A stretch of DNA of 64,000 bases from Terribacillus aidingensis (GCF_900215625.1 NZ_OBEK01000001.1:310001-374000); one strand, 5' to 3'. Counted from the first letter of the stretch, positions 1-9,550 are shown. Notes: generated from the sequence alone by a model not told the origin. Numbers and translations are program-made.

Positions 1-1167
1 CATCATGCTGGTAAGATCCATCAATTTCTGTGGTTTATTAGATGCGTCTTTGATAGAAAGAGCGGTGAAGAGCCCGATGACAGCTGCAGCCGTTGCTGCA
101 ACAAGTGCAAATCCAAAACTGTTCATTAAAGCATAAAATCCCTCAGAATGCAGACTGAATAATTCTATATAATGAGAGAACGTGATATTATCCCACTGCA
201 AACCATCACCCCGCACTTTTAATAAAGATGTGGCGACAATGGAAAAGTAAGGGACACCGATGGAAAGCAGCAAAATGACAGTTACATAGAACCAAGAAAT
301 GATCCGTACAGCTTGGCTGTCCTTTTTCGGTGCTGGGATACTTGATCGCCCGGAATGGATTCCATAGGCGTATCGCCGGCTTATGATGTTTTGCAAATAC
401 CAGATCACCATGCAAACACTAAGCAAAATTAACGATAGGGAAGTAGCGGCTGAAATATTCACCGGCCAGCGAGACAAGTATTGATGTATTTCGGTTGTAA
501 ACACATAAAATCCGATTTGCTTTCCAAAAGTGGCTGGTGTTCCGAATTCTGCCAATGTTTTAATGAAAATCAGCAGGGAAGCCATCGCATAAGTAGACAG
601 CAGCAGCGGCAAGACAATGCGGATCCAATTCATAAATGGGCTGCGGCCATAGATATCAGCTGCATCTTGAAAAGAGCCGTTAATCCGTATAAGCGTGTTC
701 CGCAGCATCAAATATAAAAATGGATACAAATGCATACTCATGATGAATACCATTCCTGCCAAACTGAAGAAGGAAGCAGGTGCAGGGACAGTGAAGATGC
801 TTTCGTAGTAGCCGTTATGCTGCATAAACTGCATCCATCCCATGGAGCCGATATAAGGCGGTGTCATGAAAGGAATGGTAAAGACAATATCGAGCCAGTT
901 TTTATTTGCGAATTGCGTTTTCGTTCGGATGATGGCAAGCGGCAAAGCAATAATCGTTGTGCCGAGAATGACGAGTAGTCCGAGAACGAAAGAATGCTCC
1001 ATCGTGGAGAGGATACGTTCATTGTGTAGTGCTTCTGAAAAAGCGGTAAAAGATAAGGTGCCTTCTTCGGTAAATGTGTAACCGAGCACCGCCAGAAGTG
1101 GTGCTGCAGCTAATAATCCCAGCAAGGCAAACAGCATCCAAAAGGGGATATGTTTGCTAATAAACAT
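1..1167 (-). CDS. ABC transporter permease, Fbp/phosphonate type (partial, 3' end outside window)
   Basis: Membrane permease of a binding-protein-dependent importer. The frame is open from an ATG at 1167 to the window edge (389 codons), so the C-terminus is missing. The length and repeated hydrophobic stretches fit the double-unit permeases that pair with FbpA- or PhnS-like binding proteins, where one chain carries both membrane halves. A GGAGGAATG ribosome site precedes the ATG, 17 bp after the binding-protein gene, so it is the third gene of an ATPase, binding protein, permease operon. The substrate cannot be read from this piece. Confidence 0.8.
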   Translation of the reverse strand, partial: MFISKHIPFWMLFALLGLLAAAPLLAVLGYTFTEEGTLSFTAFSEALHNERILSTMEHSFVLGLLVILGTTIIALPLAIIRTKTQFANKNWLDIVFTIPFMTPPYIGSMGWMQFMQHNGYYESIFTVPAPASFFSLAGMVFIMSMHLYPFLYLMLRNTLIRINGSFQDAADIYGRSPFMNWIRIVLPLLLSTYAMASLLIFIKTLAEFGTPATFGKQIGFYVFTTEIHQYLSRWPVNISAATSLSLILLSVCMVIWYLQNIISRRYAYGIHSGRSSIPAPKKDSQAVRIISWFYVTVILLLSIGVPYFSIVATSLLKVRGDGLQWDNITFSHYIELFSLHSEGFYALMNSFGFALVAATAAAVIGLFTALSIKDASNKPQKLMDLTSMM

Positions 1168-1184
1168 CTGTCATTCCTCCAAAC

Positions 1185-2195
1185 TTACTGCACTAACTCT
1201 GTAAATTCTTTTAGTGTATCCTCTTGTTTCTTATCTGCTCCGTTCCAAGTCACTGGAATAGTAGGGATATCGCTCAGCTTCGCACGATTTTCCAGTGGTA
1301 TATCTGCGTTACTAGGAAGCAGATAAGCATCAGCAACGAGTTCCTGTGCTTCATCAGATGTTAGGAAATCAATGAATTCTTCGGCGCCTTCTTTGTTTTG
1401 GGCATCCTTCAGAATGGCGGCAGCACGAGGGCTTACAACTGTTCCGCTTTCTGGGTAATAGATATCGATTGGTTCACCTTTGTCTTTTGCTTTATAAGCC
1501 ATATAGTCAACAGCAGACACAACAACATCCTTACTGCCAGTGATTACAGATTCCAAAGCTGCTTTATTTGCGCCGGCAACAAGCAAGTCATTATCCTTCC
1601 AGCTCTCGATTGTATCCCAGCCATCTTCTTCTGTAGTCGTCAGCCCATACAAGAAATCGACTGCTGAACCAGAAGCAGTGGGGTCTGGCATGGTGACGCG
1701 GTTTTTCCACTCTTTATCACCAAATTCCTTCCAATCAGCATCCAGTTCGGATACATTGTCGGTGTTATAAGCGACGCCTAACACTGATGCGCTGTAAGCG
1801 GAATAATAATGTTCTGGATCGCTCCAATCTTTATTCATGCTTGCGTCATTCTCCGATTCATAGGGCTGCAGCTGATCATCTGCTTTCAGTCCTTCCATTG
1901 ATGGAACGGAGGCGAGGACGACAACGTCTGCGACTGGGTTATTTGCTTCGGCTTCCAATCTGGAAAGTACTTTTCCGGTGGTGCCTTGAAACATCTCCAC
2001 TTTTATACCTGTCTCTTCCTCAAATTTGGCTGTGACTTCATCAGCTAATCCTTTAGGTCCTGCAGTATAGACGGTAATTGTATCGTTCGATCCTTCTGAG
2101 GAGCTTGCTTGACCGTTAGAGTCGGAGCTGCATGCACTCAAGAATAGGGCGGAAGTGACAAGGCCGGCGATTACGATACTAACAGTTTTTTTCAT
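1185..2195 (-). CDS. Extracellular solute-binding lipoprotein (iron/2-aminoethylphosphonate-type family)
   Basis: Captures the ligand outside the cell for the ABC importer. The 336-residue protein starts with a lipoprotein signal (hydrophobic stretch, then LSAC with Cys at about residue 22) and a Ser/Gly-rich linker. The mature part begins TITVYTAGPKGL and contains ADVVVLASVPSMEGL, typical of the FbpA/FutA/PhnS binding-protein fold. Where iron-binding members carry an adjacent Tyr pair, this protein reads VDYMAYKAK, with only one Tyr at the expected place. The ligand may therefore be a phosphonate or another anion rather than ferric iron (inference). Its ribosome site GGAGG lies within the end of the upstream ATPase gene, which suggests translational coupling. 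Confidence 0.8.
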   Translation of the reverse strand: MKKTVSIVIAGLVTSALFLSACSSDSNGQASSSEGSNDTITVYTAGPKGLADEVTAKFEEETGIKVEMFQGTTGKVLSRLEAEANNPVADVVVLASVPSMEGLKADDQLQPYESENDASMNKDWSDPEHYYSAYSASVLGVAYNTDNVSELDADWKEFGDKEWKNRVTMPDPTASGSAVDFLYGLTTTEEDGWDTIESWKDNDLLVAGANKAALESVITGSKDVVVSAVDYMAYKAKDKGEPIDIYYPESGTVVSPRAAAILKDAQNKEGAEEFIDFLTSDEAQELVADAYLLPSNADIPLENRAKLSDIPTIPVTWNGADKKQEDTLKEFTELVQ

Positions 2196-2198
2196 CGT

Positions 2199-3164
2199 TT
2201 ATACCTCCTGTTTATAAAGGGAATGTGTCGTATTTTCTTGCACGTACAGTTTTACAATGGAATGGGCTTTGTGTGGGCGTGAGTCGTAAAATTTCCAGAG
2301 CTGCCCTTTTACTTCAGCGTGGATGACGTATCTGTCCCCTTCAAAGAGACTTTTACGCACAATGCCAGTAACGGCTGGTCCAGCTGACTTTGACTGCAGG
2401 TGTATGTACTCCGGACGAATCAAGACATCGTTGTCTGTCCAATTGGCTCGGCCGATTAAATTGGCAACGTAAGCATCGGTTGGTTCATGGTAAATCTGTT
2501 CTGGCGGGCCGCTTTGAATGACCTTGCCAGCTTCCATGATGATCATACAATCTGACATTGCCATTGCTTCTGTCTGATCATGGGTAACAAATATAGCTTG
2601 TGCGTTGATTGTTTGGACAATTGATAGAATCTCCTCCCGCATTTGCTCCCGAAGAATGGAATCTAAAGCGCTAAGAGCTTCGTCAAATAAAATAAGACGT
2701 GGATCCACGGCAATGGCTCTTGCTAACGCAACCCGCTGCTGCTGTCCGCCGGAAAGCTCGCCAGGCTTCCGTTTCGCTTTATCTTCAAGCTGTACTTTCT
2801 GCAACGCATCCATGACGATATGACGGCGTTCTGCTTTAGACTTTTCTCCGCGAAGACCGAATGCAATATTGTCGAAGACACTCATATGCGGCCAAAGACC
2901 AAAATCTTGAAACACCATACCGATTCCGCGTTTACTAGGCTTCACATTCGTTTTCTCTTTCGATGAGAACATAACTTGATCATCGAACAGAAGTTCCCCA
3001 GCAGAGGGTTCGGTTAGGCCGGCTAACATCTTTAGCAACGTTGTCTTTCCGCATCCTGACTGACCTAATATCGTGACAAACTGATCGGTAATGGTCAGAT
3101 TTGTCTGGCCCACTGCTTGTACAGCTCCAAAGCGTTTTTCGATTCCATTTAGTGTAATGCGCAT
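2199..3164 (-). CDS. ABC transporter ATP-binding protein (FbpC/PotA-type)
   Basis: ATPase that powers the neighbouring importer. Visible motifs in order are Walker A (GQSGCGKTT), the Q-loop region (VFQDFGLWPHMSVFDNIAFGL), signature LSGGQQQRVALARA, Walker B (LILFDEALSALD) and the switch His (FVTHDQTEA). A C-terminal extension of roughly 80 residues looks like a TOBE-type domain. Two ATGs lie in tandem. The second, at 3164, sits 8 nt after GGAG and is preferred over the one at 3167. It is the first gene of the operon and is divergent from a LysR regulator, its likely controller. Confidence 0.85.
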   Translation of the reverse strand: MRITLNGIEKRFGAVQAVGQTNLTITDQFVTILGQSGCGKTTLLKMLAGLTEPSAGELLFDDQVMFSSKEKTNVKPSKRGIGMVFQDFGLWPHMSVFDNIAFGLRGEKSKAERRHIVMDALQKVQLEDKAKRKPGELSGGQQQRVALARAIAVDPRLILFDEALSALDSILREQMREEILSIVQTINAQAIFVTHDQTEAMAMSDCMIIMEAGKVIQSGPPEQIYHEPTDAYVANLIGRANWTDNDVLIRPEYIHLQSKSAGPAVTGIVRKSLFEGDRYVIHAEVKGQLWKFYDSRPHKAHSIVKLYVQENTTHSLYKQEV

Positions 3165-3214
3165 CATATCCTCTCCTTGTTTTCTAGTATAGAAAGTAAA
3201 TGTATGGAAAATAT

Positions 3215-3232
3215 TAACGTGCTGTTAACGTT
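3215..3232. promoter_or_regulatory. Possible LysR operator between divergent genes
   Basis: The 133-bp gap between the ATPase gene and the LysR gene contains AACGT, seven bases, then ACGTT. These are inverted arms, and a TTAACGT copy is repeated within them. LysR regulators usually bind such interrupted dyads between divergent genes. The link is inferred from position only. Confidence 0.35.
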
Positions 3233-3300
3233 GAATTAAAAAAAGTATGCGAAAATTAACTATATATAAGAAGTTATCTAATATCCTTTAGGGTGATAAA

Positions 3301-4191
3301 GTGAATATCCAAAAACTATCAATCTTTATAACACTGGTAGAAACACGAAAGATGACAGAGGCAGCTGCTAGATTACAATTGACGGTTCCTACGGTATCGT
3401 TCCATATACGTTCCTTGGAGAAGGAATTTAATATGCGGCTTTTCCGAACCAATGCAGGGGGCTACCGCCTGACTCCTGGTGGTGAGGTACTTTATCATTA
3501 TGCGAAGCAGCTTATTCAAACAAACCAGGCAATGGAGAGATCCATGAAGGCTATTAGAGAAGGAATGGCGGGTTCTATTCGTTTAGGGGCAAGCGGCGTT
3601 CCAGCTCAGCTTTATATGCCCGATTTAATTCATCGGCTAACCGAACATTATCCGCGTGTGAAGGTATCTTTAGATGTCAAAACCGCTCCTGAGATAGAAG
3701 CTAGGCTGTTAACCCAGGAGCTTGACTTCGGTTTGGTAATGGAAACAGAGCATAAACATGAAGCATTACTATACGAAGAAGTAACAAGAGATAAACTTGT
3801 TCTAGCGTTCAGCAAAGAGCATCATTTAACAGCGAAAGCAGCGTGGAAGATTCAAGACTTGCATCAAGAGACATTGCTGGTACACAATCTATCAAGTTCA
3901 ACTGGGCACTTTTCCCGAACATGGCTGCTAGAGAAGGACATGGAGATGGAAAAGATAGAACTAGACTCTGTCTCGACGATTACGAAGATGCTCTCATTTG
4001 GAAAGTCTGTTGCCCTTATTTCAAAGCGTCTGATTGAGAAGGAAGTTAATCTTACTTATAAAGAACTCCATGATTCGAGCTTGGAGCGGAGAATATTCTT
4101 TGTTTATCATCGTGATTTGTGGATTAGTGAGCCATTTCGTCATTTTCAAAGGTTGGTGGAGGAGATGGCAGAGGCATTGGAGGTGACATAA
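3301..4191 (+). CDS. LysR-family transcriptional regulator
   Basis: DNA-binding regulator of 296 residues. The N-terminal winged helix-turn-helix (LSIFITLVETRKMTEAAARLQ through HIRSLEKEFNMRLFRT) is followed by a periplasmic-binding-like effector domain. The start is GTG, with AGGGTGAT just upstream. It lies head to head with the ABC import operon at 1-3164 and probably senses that transporter's substrate (inference). It ends at a hairpin shared with the convergent aldolase gene. Confidence 0.85.
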   Translation: MNIQKLSIFITLVETRKMTEAAARLQLTVPTVSFHIRSLEKEFNMRLFRTNAGGYRLTPGGEVLYHYAKQLIQTNQAMERSMKAIREGMAGSIRLGASGVPAQLYMPDLIHRLTEHYPRVKVSLDVKTAPEIEARLLTQELDFGLVMETEHKHEALLYEEVTRDKLVLAFSKEHHLTAKAAWKIQDLHQETLLVHNLSSSTGHFSRTWLLEKDMEMEKIELDSVSTITKMLSFGKSVALISKRLIEKEVNLTYKELHDSSLERRIFFVYHRDLWISEPFRHFQRLVEEMAEALEVT

Positions 4192-4192
4192 T

Positions 4193-4226
4193 AAAGGCGA
4201 GCTTCCATTGAGGAAGTTCGCCTTTT
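4193..4226. terminator. Bidirectional terminator, LysR gene and aldolase gene
   Basis: GGCGAGCTTCC pairs with GGAAGTTCGCC across a short loop. A-rich bases lie on the left and a T-run on the right, so it can end transcripts from both convergent genes. Confidence 0.8.
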
Positions 4227-4230
4227 TCTC

Positions 4231-5124
4231 TTACTTCTTATTCACTGATGCATCATAAATCGTATCAACAGCATCTTTCAGTGCGGCATCAAATTCTTCC
4301 TTAGACTGGCTTGCGTTCAAGTCAGCAGAAAGCGCTCTGGAGAAGCTGGCGATCAGGCCTTCATTCTCTCTCAGTTTTTCATTTGCTTCTTCACGGGAGT
4401 AGCCGCCGGATAAGACGACAACGCGTACGACGCGAGGGTGTTCTGTGAGTTCCTTATACAGATTTGCTTGTGTTGGAATTGAGAGCTTCAGCATGACATT
4501 TTCTTCCTCAGAAAGGTCGTTCAGGTGGCGGAAGATCTCATCACGAAGGATTTCTTCACATTTCGGTTTTTCTTCGCTGTGAATATTCACTTCGGGCTCA
4601 ATGATTGGTACAAGACCTGCCGCGATGATGCTTTTTCCAATTTCAAATTGCTGGTCAACCACTGCTTTAATACCGCTGACATTCGGCTCCTTAATAACGG
4701 AACGCATTTTTGTACCGAAGATATTGCGTTCGGTTGCGCGCCCGAGTGTTTCATTCAGATCTTCAATTGGTTTCATAAGCTGGACGCCATCTTTTTCCTC
4801 GTCTAGTCCTTTATCTACTTTAAGAAATGGGACGATACCTTTTTCTTCCCATAGATAATCTGCGGTATATTTCCCCTCAATATCGCGATCCATTGTTTGT
4901 TCGAAAAGAATCGCGCCTAAAATCTGATCAGATGTAAAGGCGGGGGAAGTGATGATGCGTGTACGCATATCGTGTACAAGCTTGAACATGTCGTCTTCAT
5001 TCTGGTAGGAATCCTCTGGTACACCGTATTCCGCCAGTGCTTTCGGTGTGCTGCCGCCGCTTTGATCCAGTGCGGCGATGAAGCCTTTACCGTTTTTAAT
5101 AAGATCGAGTTGCTTGTTATTCAT
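4231..5124 (-). CDS. fda: Class I fructose-bisphosphate aldolase
   Basis: Splits fructose 1,6-bisphosphate into dihydroxyacetone phosphate and glyceraldehyde 3-phosphate through a Schiff-base lysine. The protein is 297 residues, the usual size of the metal-independent bacterial class I enzyme. Family features include [55 protein letters not shown] and [12 protein letters not shown]. An in-frame ATG exists at 5205, but AAAGGAGT sits just before the ATG at 5124, so the shorter start is used here. The gene is monocistronic. Confidence 0.92.
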   Translation of the reverse strand: MNNKQLDLIKNGKGFIAALDQSGGSTPKALAEYGVPEDSYQNEDDMFKLVHDMRTRIITSPAFTSDQILGAILFEQTMDRDIEGKYTADYLWEEKGIVPFLKVDKGLDEEKDGVQLMKPIEDLNETLGRATERNIFGTKMRSVIKEPNVSGIKAVVDQQFEIGKSIIAAGLVPIIEPEVNIHSEEKPKCEEILRDEIFRHLNDLSEEENVMLKLSIPTQANLYKELTEHPRVVRVVVLSGGYSREEANEKLRENEGLIASFSRALSADLNASQSKEEFDAALKDAVDTIYDASVNKK

Positions 5125-5374
5125 GTGGTGCCACTCCTTTAATCTTTTTATTATCAAATATGTTCCACGTTCACTTTTCCCTTTTATCCATGTTTTTAAC
5201 ATCAAATCTTGATAGAGATTCTGTTTAAGGATTTCTGTTAACCTCTGCGTCGGCTGTTCTTCCTGTCGTGAAAATATGGTTTTTTGTTGGAACTAAAGTT
5301 GGATTGACTGCGATTATGGCATGGTATAGGGTTAGTTTGACCAAGTGAAGGACGGAACGGAAGGAAGAGGCACA

Positions 5375-7084
5375 ATGAGTATTCGTAATCGCTTATTCAT
5401 CATGCTGCTCGTGATGATCATTTTGCCATATTTTCTTTCAGTTATTTTTATTTATGAAAATAGCAAATCAGCAATTGAAGAACGGGACTTGGCAAAAAGT
5501 CGAGAAGAGTTGCGGGAAAGTGGGAAAAATCTGGAACATTATATCGAAGGGATGGTCCAGCTTCCGTACAGTCTGTTTAATATGCCTGAGGTGCAGAGAG
5601 TACTGGAAAATGGATTGCTTACAGAAAGTACAAATCATATGCAGGCTTTCGAAAATAGAGTCGAGACGTATGCTGCTACGCGGCCGGATATTCGGCAGCT
5701 GCGGTTTTACTTTGAGAAGGATCAACAGTCTTTAACTGTTTATAAAGCAAATGTCAGTGCACCTAAGCCGGCACCGGATTATATGGAGAACCCAACATTC
5801 CGTTCTCTGTATAGTGCACAAAATGCTTACACGCTTGGCGTGCCGCATGTGCTCAAAAATGAGGATAATGTAGCAATAGTACCAGCATCGGAGGACACGA
5901 TGGTATTGCCGATGAACCATAAAATAACAGATGTTCTTAGCGGAGATTTTTTAGGCTTTCTTTCAACCGACGTAGAATTGTCATCGCTTGCTCCGCTTCT
6001 GGATGCTATTACGAAAGAGGCAGGAACACAAGTTCTTTTAGTCAATGACAGCGGAAGGATTATGTACAGTGAGGAGAAGAAACTGCTAGGCAAAAGATTG
6101 CAAGAGGAGCAGCTGAAATCCGTTGAAAAAAACCTTGTTTTAAAGGAAGAATTAGGAGAACCCTTAACGGGCTGGAGGCTAATTAAGATAACGTCAAAGG
6201 ATGTATTATTCCGTGATGCAAGAGATGCAGCTTGGACGAGCGTGCTGCTCGGATTCGGCGTTGTGGCATTGGGAATTGTGTTGGTGATTGTTGTTTCGCG
6301 TGTATTTACAAAACCTATCATCCAATTGAGTGAGAAAGTGCGTTCTATCGAAGGCGGACAAATGCATGTAGAGCTCAGAACCGATCGGCAGGATGAAATT
6401 GGCCATTTGGCAGCGCATATGCAGGATATGTTAAATCGGGTGGATTCTCATATCGAGCGTGAATATAAGCTGGAGCTGGAAGTAAGAGAAAGTCAGCTGC
6501 GTATGCTCAAATCACAAGTCAATCCGCATTTCCTTTTTAATGCGATTCAATCCATTGGCGCTGTCGCGCTTCGCTCGGGTGATCGTGATGTATACAAACT
6601 GCTCGTTTCATTGTCAAAAATGATGCGCTATGCACTCCAAGCCGATCAACTTGTACCTGTGCGGGAGGAGCTGGCTTATATAAATTCTTATGTCATGCTG
6701 CAGCGAGAGCGTTTCGGATCTGGCATGCACGTTGCAGTCGAGGTAGAAGAGAAAATCCAGGACTGCCGTATACCGAGTATGCTGCTGCAGCCGCTTGTGG
6801 AAAATTATTTTAAGCATAGTTTTGAGCATGCCCAGCAAGCTGGCAGATTTGTCTTGAAGGGATCGGAGTCTAACGGAGAAATGGTTTTCCAGGCAAGAAG
6901 TTATGGTGTGCCAGTTAACATAGAACGGCTGCAGTTGCTCCGAAAGCAAGAAGCGGGCGGGACAGGCTTACGTAATATAGCCGAACGACTGCGCCTGCAC
7001 TACGATGGAGAGGCAGCATTTCATTTGGATAATTTGAATGGAGAAGGATTTGAGGTAACGATACACATTCCACATAGAGATTAG
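5375..7084 (+). CDS. YesM-like sensor histidine kinase (HPK7 family)
   Basis: Membrane kinase of 570 residues. It has a transmembrane helix near residues 4-25, an extracellular sensor of about 260 residues, a second helix (VLLGFGVVALGIVLVIVVS), a HAMP segment, and a His-kinase domain with QVNPHFLFNAIQSI (phospho-His about 385). The N-box (LLQPLVENYFKHSF) and GGTGLRNIAERL are present, but the usual acidic DNGxG box reads ARSYGVPVN, with no Asp. A GTG 30 bp upstream is possible, but the ATG at 5375 follows GGAAGAGG and starts at the hydrophobic helix. It is the first gene of an operon with a response regulator and a binding protein. Confidence 0.88.
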   Translation: MSIRNRLFIMLLVMIILPYFLSVIFIYENSKSAIEERDLAKSREELRESGKNLEHYIEGMVQLPYSLFNMPEVQRVLENGLLTESTNHMQAFENRVETYAATRPDIRQLRFYFEKDQQSLTVYKANVSAPKPAPDYMENPTFRSLYSAQNAYTLGVPHVLKNEDNVAIVPASEDTMVLPMNHKITDVLSGDFLGFLSTDVELSSLAPLLDAITKEAGTQVLLVNDSGRIMYSEEKKLLGKRLQEEQLKSVEKNLVLKEELGEPLTGWRLIKITSKDVLFRDARDAAWTSVLLGFGVVALGIVLVIVVSRVFTKPIIQLSEKVRSIEGGQMHVELRTDRQDEIGHLAAHMQDMLNRVDSHIEREYKLELEVRESQLRMLKSQVNPHFLFNAIQSIGAVALRSGDRDVYKLLVSLSKMMRYALQADQLVPVREELAYINSYVMLQRERFGSGMHVAVEVEEKIQDCRIPSMLLQPLVENYFKHSFEHAQQAGRFVLKGSESNGEMVFQARSYGVPVNIERLQLLRKQEAGGTGLRNIAERLRLHYDGEAAFHLDNLNGEGFEVTIHIPHRD

Positions 7085-7096
7085 GAGGTTGACAGC

Positions 7097-8263
7097 ATGA
7101 AGGCGCTGCTTGTGGATGATGAAAGAAATGGGCGTGATGTGCTGCGGATGCTCGGAGACTGGGAGGAGAACGGCATAACCAAGCTCTTAGAGGCGAGCAA
7201 TGGAGAAGAGGCGCTGCAATTGATTGCAGCAGAGCAGCCAGAGATTGTTTTTACAGATATCAAAATGCCTCGCATGGATGGCATTCAATTAATGGAACGG
7301 CTATATGCAGCTGGGGATAGAGCAAAATGTATTCTGGTGACAGGGTATGATGATTATCAATTTATGAGAAAAGCGATTCAATTCAACAGCTTCGATTATC
7401 TTTTGAAACCAATAGAACCGGATAGCTTTGCAAAAGTACTGGAGAAAGTGTCGCAAGTCGTGCAATCTGATAGGAATACGCACACAGAGGAAGCGGTCAT
7501 GCTGGAAGATGCCAAGCGACTGCGGCTTGAGCAGCTAGTGACGGCACTTTGTAAAAATGAAACGAATGATTTGTCTCTTTTAAAGGAGGCGCTGCCGCAA
7601 GTGGAGCAACTTGACCTGACATTACTTTCTTTTTATCACATGCATCAGCCTGCAGCATGCATGGATAGATTAGGTGATGAACTCCAGCGGACAGCATGTG
7701 GAGATGTATTCCGTGTGCAATCTGATGAACACCTGTATATCGTGCTGTCAGCGGCAGGGCATTGGCTGGAGATTGAAAATTGGCTGCGACAGCATCTTCC
7801 TATACCAGTCCGGCTGGTACAGCAGCAGCTGCCGGAACTGGATGGTATAGCAAGTGCATTCTGCCGGCTTAGGAGTGAGCTGGCTGCTCATCATTATCGT
7901 ACAATCAGGCGACTTGACGAGCTCGAATCGGAGCAGAGAGGTCAAGATATTGTCGCTTATGTGAAGGATTACTATATGGAGGACGTAAGCTTGGAGCGTC
8001 TTTCCAAGCTTTTTTTCCTGACAAAAGAGCATATCTCACGTAAATTCAAACAAGAAACCGGGATGACGCTTTCCAAGTTTGTAACTAACTGCCGGATGAA
8101 GCAGGCGAGGGAGTGGCTGGAGCAATCTGATAAAACCTCATACGACATTGCACGATTGCTTGGCTATCAAGATGAAAAGTATTTCTCTAAGCTTTTTAAG
8201 AAAGAAGCAGGCCTTACGCCTTCTGCTTATCGGTCGAAAAAGAAGAACCAGGAGGCAACGTAA
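7097..8263 (+). CDS. YesN-like response regulator with AraC output domain
   Basis: Cognate regulator of the upstream kinase. The receiver domain (about residues 1-120) has the acidic pair DDE near residue 7, phospho-acceptor Asp54 in FTDIKMPRMDG, a Thr in LVTGYDDY and the conserved Lys in YLLKPIEP. A less conserved middle precedes a C-terminal AraC helix-turn-helix pair (about residues 285-382; LSKLFFLTKEHISRKFK and IARLLGYQDEKYFSKLFKK). It starts 12 bp after the kinase stop. Its TAA overlaps the next ATG by one base (TAATG), so the binding protein is translationally coupled. Likely targets are the downstream fructan genes (inference). Confidence 0.9.
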   Translation: MKALLVDDERNGRDVLRMLGDWEENGITKLLEASNGEEALQLIAAEQPEIVFTDIKMPRMDGIQLMERLYAAGDRAKCILVTGYDDYQFMRKAIQFNSFDYLLKPIEPDSFAKVLEKVSQVVQSDRNTHTEEAVMLEDAKRLRLEQLVTALCKNETNDLSLLKEALPQVEQLDLTLLSFYHMHQPAACMDRLGDELQRTACGDVFRVQSDEHLYIVLSAAGHWLEIENWLRQHLPIPVRLVQQQLPELDGIASAFCRLRSELAAHHYRTIRRLDELESEQRGQDIVAYVKDYYMEDVSLERLSKLFFLTKEHISRKFKQETGMTLSKFVTNCRMKQAREWLEQSDKTSYDIARLLGYQDEKYFSKLFKKEAGLTPSAYRSKKKNQEAT

Positions 8264-9522
8264 TGGCCAAGCAATTCATTCTGTTTCTTCTCTTACTGGG
8301 CTTGTCAGCCAGCTGTCACCCCATGCAAAAGACCGTTAAAAACGATACGGAGAAAATTATTACGATCACAGTCCGAAACCCAAAAGTTGAAATAGCAGGT
8401 CAATTTGAAAACATGGCATCGTTATACGAGAAGTCGCACCCGCTAGTTCGTATTCAAACAGAGACAGTTGGCGGAATTTCAGATGACTTCTCTGACTTAA
8501 AGACACAAATGGCAATAGGCCAAGGACCGGACATCTTTACAAATGTCGGTTATGCTGCCACAGGTGAGTGGCTGGATTATTTGGTGGACTTGAGTGAAGA
8601 ATCGTGGGTAGGGGATGCGCGGCCAGATACACTTGCTCCTGTTACGGTGGAAGGAAAGGTATATGGTATGCCGATGAATATTGAGGGTTTTGGAGTTATT
8701 TATAATAAAGAGCTGTTCAGAAAAGCTGGTGTTGATCAGCCTCCAAAAACGTTTAAAGAACTGGAGGCAGCTGCACAGAAGCTAAATCAGTACGGAGTAA
8801 CGCCATTTGCTAATGGCTATTATGAAGAATGGAAGCTGGGTCACCATCTGACGAGTTTAGCATTTGCTGAACAATCCAATCCAGAGGCTTTTATAGAAAG
8901 TCTATCTGACAATCGGACAAGCTTTACGGATAGTGACAGTTTTCGTAATTTGTTACGGTTTGTTGATTTGACACTCACTTACGGTAACCCGCATGCGGCA
9001 ACTGCGGATTATTACACAGAAATGGATGCATTTCGAAGCGGGGAAGCGGCAATGGTTGTTCAAGGGAATTGGGTCGAGCCGCTGCTTGAGAATCAAGTGC
9101 CAAAGCTGGAAGTGGGAATGTTCCCGATACCGCTTGATAACGATGGAGATGCGCAGCTTGTCACAGGTGTGCCGAGTTATTGGGTCGTAAATAAGCAATC
9201 TGGAGAAGCAGAGATACGGGAAGCAAAGCGTTTCCTGCGCTGGATGGCTGAATCTGCAGAGGGTCGAAGATTTCAAACAGAGCGGCTGCATTTTATACCG
9301 GCATTCCAAACTATTGATCCGCCTAAAACAGGACTAAGCGGGAGTGTATGGAAACAATATAAACAGCAAGAACGACAAAGTTTTAACTGGTCTTCTTATT
9401 CTCCGCCACTTAAAGAAGCATTTGGACAAGTTTTCAAGCGGTATGTAAACGAAGAAAAATCCAAACGTGATACGTTACAGGACTTAGATCATGCTTGGAG
9501 GCAGCACGTTTCTTCAAAGTAG
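8263..9522 (+). CDS. Sugar-type solute-binding lipoprotein, no permease alongside
   Basis: A 419-residue family 1 (MalE/MsmE-like) binding protein with a lipoprotein signal (FLLLLGLSASCH, Cys about residue 18). The two-lobed fold is suggested by QMAIGQGPDIFTNVG, GKVYGMPMNIEGFGVIYNKELF and the C-terminal GVPSYWVVNKQSG region. It is the third gene of the kinase-regulator operon, and no permease or ATPase gene follows. It could deliver sugar to a transporter encoded elsewhere. It could also act as a sugar-loaded co-receptor for the kinase, as described for some kinase/binding-protein pairs in Firmicutes (inference). Confidence 0.85.
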   Translation: MAKQFILFLLLLGLSASCHPMQKTVKNDTEKIITITVRNPKVEIAGQFENMASLYEKSHPLVRIQTETVGGISDDFSDLKTQMAIGQGPDIFTNVGYAATGEWLDYLVDLSEESWVGDARPDTLAPVTVEGKVYGMPMNIEGFGVIYNKELFRKAGVDQPPKTFKELEAAAQKLNQYGVTPFANGYYEEWKLGHHLTSLAFAEQSNPEAFIESLSDNRTSFTDSDSFRNLLRFVDLTLTYGNPHAATADYYTEMDAFRSGEAAMVVQGNWVEPLLENQVPKLEVGMFPIPLDNDGDAQLVTGVPSYWVVNKQSGEAEIREAKRFLRWMAESAEGRRFQTERLHFIPAFQTIDPPKTGLSGSVWKQYKQQERQSFNWSSYSPPLKEAFGQVFKRYVNEEKSKRDTLQDLDHAWRQHVSSK

Positions 9523-9528
9523 TGTAGA

Positions 9529-9550
9529 AGTCCCCCGGAGGTGAGGGACT
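9529..9550 (+). terminator. Hairpin after the sensory operon
   Basis: AGTCCC pairs with GGGACT around an 10-base loop just after the binding-protein stop. Only an AT-rich stretch follows, not a clear T-run, so termination may be weak and some read-through into sacB is possible. Confidence 0.5.

Noticed and set aside
3168-3300. Fur box upstream of the iron-type ABC operon
   Set aside because: No 7-1-7 TGATAAT-type dyad is present; only the AACGT/ACGTT dyad assigned to the LysR regulator.
5304-5337. TTGACT and TATAGG as promoter of the sensory operon
   Set aside because: The spacer is only 15 bp, and no support for use of this promoter is visible; left open.
5827-6321. Minus-strand frame of 164 codons opposite the kinase gene
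   Set aside because: Serine/threonine-rich shadow translation opposite a well-supported kinase; no start signals.
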